Source: Pseudobutyrivibrio ruminis AD2017
GTDB taxonomy: Bacteria; Bacillota; Clostridia; Lachnospirales; Lachnospiraceae
NCBI RefSeq assembly: GCF_000424305.1
Contig: NZ_AUJQ01000004.1
Span: 310,001-374,000 of the forward strand
DNA: 64,000 nt
Direction of reading: 5' to 3'
Position 1 is the stretch's first letter. Each line of letters begins with the position of its first letter. Shown here piece after piece: positions 61,346 through 64,000 of the stretch. The notes under the pieces were generated by a model. The model ran no database searches, was not told where the DNA came from, and worked only from the letters and a program-made list of their open reading frames with translations. The position numbers and the translations under genes were made by a program.

Positions 61346-61874
61346 CTACTTGTCTAAATTTCTTGTATCAATAACAGATATACCTTCTTTCTCAACTCTT
61401 TTAAGAAAATTATTCTTCCCCTTCATCATTGGATCTATTAAAAAGAATGCTTTTTTTTACCATCTTTATACACTTTTATGTAATTATTCTGGCCAATTTC
61501 TACTCTAACTATATTTGAAAACTGTACTCGTTTCGTAAATATGAAAAGTTTGATAATAGTTATGTTATCTCCGTCCACTACAATATCCCAGAATCTTGGT
61601 GTCGCATATAAAAACGATATAAGAGAAAAAAATAAAATATTACAAATATTGCTATTGCTAATTCTGGTATTTTTTCATTCTGATATAAACATAATGCCAT
61701 AAGTGCATTTGTAAAAATAAACCATCCAATTCCAATTGTAATAATTGATTTTCCTGTTCTTATCGTAAATTTTTCAATAGATTTAGTATAATTTCTAGGT
61801 TCATTTTTATAATTGAATATGTCCACTATAAAAGGCACTATTGTGACTATTATTAAATATTTTATTATTGTCAT
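61346..61874 (-). pseudogene. PH-like membrane protein broken by two frameshifts
   Basis: The intact part encodes 98 residues (MTIIKYLIIVTIVPFIVDIF then two helices) and stops at 61578. Shifting frame once gives TPRFWDIVVDGDNITIIKLF, and shifting again at the A8 run (T8 at 61451-61458 on the plus strand) gives FLIDPMMKGKNNFLKRVEKE, then ISVIDTRNLDK and a stop at 61346. One extra base in the T7 run near 61626-61632 and one in the A8 run would restore a full PH-like gene. Either it is a pseudogene or the homopolymers were misread. Its ATG overlaps the stop of the RHS-repeat fragment. Confidence 0.75.
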
Positions 61875-62068
61875 TTTTTCCTTGTCTCTGGTCTTGTAGA
61901 TGCCACTCTAAAACCAAGTCCGTTATACTGGTTCTCTAACTCACCCTTTGCTCCATCTGTTACTTTGGCAAGCATGTTTGTAGCATCAAAAGTAAAAGTC
62001 CTTCCACAAATTCTTTTGTCTGGTTGCCAGCCTATTAATAAACCTTTTTTTACAAATATATCAAGTTA
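61871..62068 (-). pseudogene. RHS repeat fragment (second remnant)
   Basis: An open stretch encodes RTFTFDATNMLAKVTDG and then ELENQYNGLGFRVAS, the YD/RHS repeat pattern (Y/F-x-Y/F-D-x-x-N-x-L...Y-x-G-x-G-x-R-V). It ends in a TGA overlapping the start of the PH-like pseudogene. No start codon or ribosome site belongs to it, and it begins right after a stop. It is a leftover piece of an RHS protein gene. Confidence 0.65.
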
Positions 62069-62074
62069 TATTAT

Positions 62075-62404
62075 TTAAATAGCTTTTGAAATAAAGGAAT
62101 CAATTATTCTGATTATCTCCTTACCATCTTCTGTAAACTCTCCATCTGGATGACTATGTGTCATTGAAACCCATTTTTCCTTTTTAAATCTAACTATCTT
62201 TTTTAATAAATCCACCTCATCAACATCCGCTAGAATCGCATATTCTTTTGCCTTAGAAAAATAAATAATTAAACGAGGACATTCCTCGTAATATTTCGGA
62301 TCTCCTTCATAATCAAAATCCTCATTTGGTATCCAGTCCACTCTATACTTATCCTTATAGTAGTTATACACATTCTCCATCTCTTTTTTTTCAATATTAC
62401 TCAT
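62075..62404 (-). CDS. Probable immunity protein for the adjacent RHS toxin tip
   Basis: The ATG at 62404, with GGAGG 8 bases upstream, gives a 109-residue soluble acidic protein beginning SNIEKKEMENVYNYYKDKYR. It overlaps the 3' end of the RHS toxin-tip frame by 8 bp, the standard toxin-immunity arrangement. The small size, acidity and position make it the immunity candidate. No known immunity family is recognised. Confidence 0.68.
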   Translation of the reverse strand: MSNIEKKEMENVYNYYKDKYRVDWIPNEDFDYEGDPKYYEECPRLIIYFSKAKEYAILADVDEVDLLKKIVRFKKEKWVSMTHSHPDGEFTEDGKEIIRIIDSFISKAI

Positions 62405-63340
62405 CGCAGTTTTCCTCCGTTTCATCCAATTCTTTATTTCTATCTTTTAACCCATTTTTTATTCCTGGAAATATAGATGTAACAAGTAAACCTAATGGGA
62501 TATGTGTTGCTTCACTAATTCCTATATGAGCATGCAATAGTTGCCCTGCACCTAATAAGAGATTCTTAGCATCTCCTGTTCTAACATCGATTCTGAACTT
62601 GTTTCCAAATTTTATTAAAGTACCACCTGGCGTACTGTTTGCATATCGTAAGTTATCAGGAGATAAAATCTTGATGTTTTTTGCAATTTCTATTCCCCCT
62701 TTTCTTCCAGTTTTAAGAATTTTAGATTGCGCAGCAAGCTTCATGCCGACACTTGATAATTGCGATAACACTGACATTATACCGCCAGCCATAACGCCAT
62801 CTGCAAAACCATCCCATGCTGAATCTTTTATCTCACTAATATGCGCTCTGTCTAAATTGCCTTCCATAGCCAATTTGGCAGTTGTTATTCCTCCACTAAT
62901 CGCAGCACTTGTGGCACCTGCAGTAAGCATAGCCTCACCAGCTGCAACTACTGCTGGAAGAGCCGCTCCTCCTGTTGCAACCGTAGCTACAACTCCAATA
63001 GCGGCTACCCCAACACCTATTCCTATTTTTACCAAATTCTTTTTATTATCTTTGCACCAATCTGCAGCATTAGAAACCCACTTAGGCCAATTTCCATCTA
63101 AATCTACCAACTCATGCGGCATATTCCAGCAATAACCATAATGATTCAATGTAAATGGTGCATTTATAAATCCTTTTACATTATCCTCGGACTGGAATAT
63201 TCCTGTGCTTGCATCATAGAATCTCGCCTGTGCAAACTTAAGGCCAGATACTTCATCCTCCTGGTATCCTGTGAATGCAAATGGCTGGATGATGTTGCCA
63301 TCAGTTTCTATGAATAATAGCTGACAGCCTAAAAAGCAAT
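62397..63340 (-). pseudogene. Displaced RHS C-terminal toxin tip (third remnant, no start)
   Basis: The frame begins inside RHS core sequence (IIQPFAFTGYQEDEVSGLKF, then AQARFYDASTGIFQSED, the RHS-associated core) and runs through a Gly/Ala-rich linker (VGVAAIGVVATVATGGAAL). It ends in a toxin-like domain of about 110 residues (GIEIAKNIKILSPDNLRYAN, then FGNKFRIDVRTGDAKNLLLG and LLHAHIGISEATHIPLG). There is no start: a stop lies at about 63358. The His-x-His and Arg/Asp residues suggest a nuclease-like tip, but no family is named. Such promoterless tips are spare cassettes that can recombine with a full RHS gene. Confidence 0.78.
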
Positions 63341-63342
63341 AT

Positions 63343-63618
63343 TTATTTCCTTCTATCCTTTAGAAATCCAATAATACAAAATAAAAAGCATATCATTGTA
63401 AAGAATAATAAAATTCCTAACACTGCTTTAGGTGCACCATCATATATTGCTACACCTGTTACACCTAACAGCATTATTAGAAAAATCATCCATGTTATGA
63501 ATGAACCAAATTTATCAATGTTTTTGTACCAATTGGTATTTCTGTAATTCTTTTATAGAATTACTTTTAAGATGAATAACAAGAGCACTACTCCTGATAT
63601 AACTAAACATTTAACCAT
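63343..63618 (-). pseudogene. Small two-helix membrane protein with an in-frame stop
   Basis: From an ATG at 63618 (AAAGGAAATT upstream) the frame encodes VKCLVISGVVLLLFILKVIL, meets TAA at codon 22 (63553-63555) and then stays open for 69 more codons (NWYKNIDKFGSFITWMIFLI, two helices, ending LKDRRK). The stop sits in a perfect 7-bp inverted repeat GTAATTC/GAATTAC (63544-63564). It is probably a broken small membrane gene. It could instead be two short ORFs. Confidence 0.55.
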
Positions 63619-63657
63619 AATTTCCTTTTTATAGTTTCACTATAAGCAACCATTGTT

Positions 63658-63999
63658 TTATAATTCTTTTTTTAGCGTATACTTCACATGTTTCTCATCC
63701 AGTTTTTTTGTTAATTGCTCACTACCATCCCAATAAGCCGACCACTTCACTAGTATTTCATTATCTCTACTAATAAGCTTGAAACCAGCAAATCTTATTG
63801 AATTAGTGTATAATGCCATATCTCTACTATCTAATTCTTTTATTTTTCCCCGGCTAAATACAATGATTTTATCTTGATTAACAATTACACACTTAGTGTT
63901 TCTATAAAATACACCATACATAGAATCGATAATTAAAACAGATGCTCCTATAGAGAATGATATAACACCTCCTACTGCATTGAATTCATATGCAATCAT
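63658..63999 (-). CDS. Membrane protein with PH-like domain (start may lie outside window)
   Basis: The visible 113 residues hold one hydrophobic helix (about 9-28) and a PH-like part, NTKCVIVNQDKIIVFSRGKI then ELDSRDMALYTNSI. This resembles the second half of the two-helix PH-like units downstream. An ATG lies at 63999, one base from the window edge, so the true start may be further upstream and a first helix may be missing. Orphan immunity role possible by context. Confidence 0.6.
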   Translation of the reverse strand: MIAYEFNAVGGVISFSIGASVLIIDSMYGVFYRNTKCVIVNQDKIIVFSRGKIKELDSRDMALYTNSIRFAGFKLISRDNEILVKWSAYWDGSEQLTKKLDEKHVKYTLKKEL

Positions 64000-64000
64000 A

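Overview
The window looks like chromosomal DNA of an anaerobic, motile Firmicute of the family Lachnospiraceae, probably close to Butyrivibrio/Pseudobutyrivibrio. This is inference. The basis is moderate-to-low GC with strong AGGAGG ribosome sites, meso-DAP-type murE/dapA/dapF, a lysyl-tRNA synthetase carrying a C-terminal tRNA-binding domain, a Lachnospiraceae-style Tad pilus locus, flagellin with FliS, and RHS/polymorphic-toxin debris. Nearly all genes are on the minus strand.

Layout. 1-3130: an ABC exporter pair (the permease runs off the left edge). 3292-6512: a nucleoside phosphorylase, a Fic protein behind a duplicated palindrome, and a secreted protein. 6713-10195: intact lysS, followed downstream by remnants of an AbiE toxin-antitoxin pair and a second, displaced copy of the lysS 3' end. 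10296-17893: MATE exporter, greA, the tightly packed argF-birA-small gene-coaX-dusB operon, a cell-wall hydrolase and a lone receiver protein. 18039-24444: murG (alone on the plus strand), a HIT protein, then dapF and murE-dapA-rhomboid-flavodoxin/SCP2. 24588-32885: an AraC regulator, an AAA ATPase with iteron-like repeats, two ECF sigma/anti-sigma loci, a nitroreductase and a GNAT. 33010-36407: pepF and an MFS exporter behind a leader-peptide attenuator. 36470-39438: a TraX / response regulator / catalytic-domain-less kinase / lipoprotein operon.

39486-40783 is the most unusual stretch. A gene for a probable PD-(D/E)XK-type nuclease is preceded by an array of hairpin units repeating at exactly 52 bp. 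The paired arms are conserved while loops and linkers vary. Next come a methyltransferase and secA. 44431-53410 is a ten-gene Tad/Flp pilus operon with an FHA protein, two prepilin peptidases and unusual pseudopilins. 53666-58820 holds fliS, flagellin and a 966-residue protein of unknown function.

58931-64000 is a decayed polymorphic-toxin region. Three separate RHS remnants, one displaced RHS toxin tip with its probable immunity gene, and a run of small membrane proteins with PH-like domains (several broken) lie head to tail on the minus strand.

Two genes (lysS and the araC-type regulator) each have a ghost copy of their own 3' end beyond a nearby accessory gene. This suggests that foreign genes entered between a host gene's 3' end and its old downstream flank. 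All functional calls come from reading translated sequence and motifs; no searches were run.
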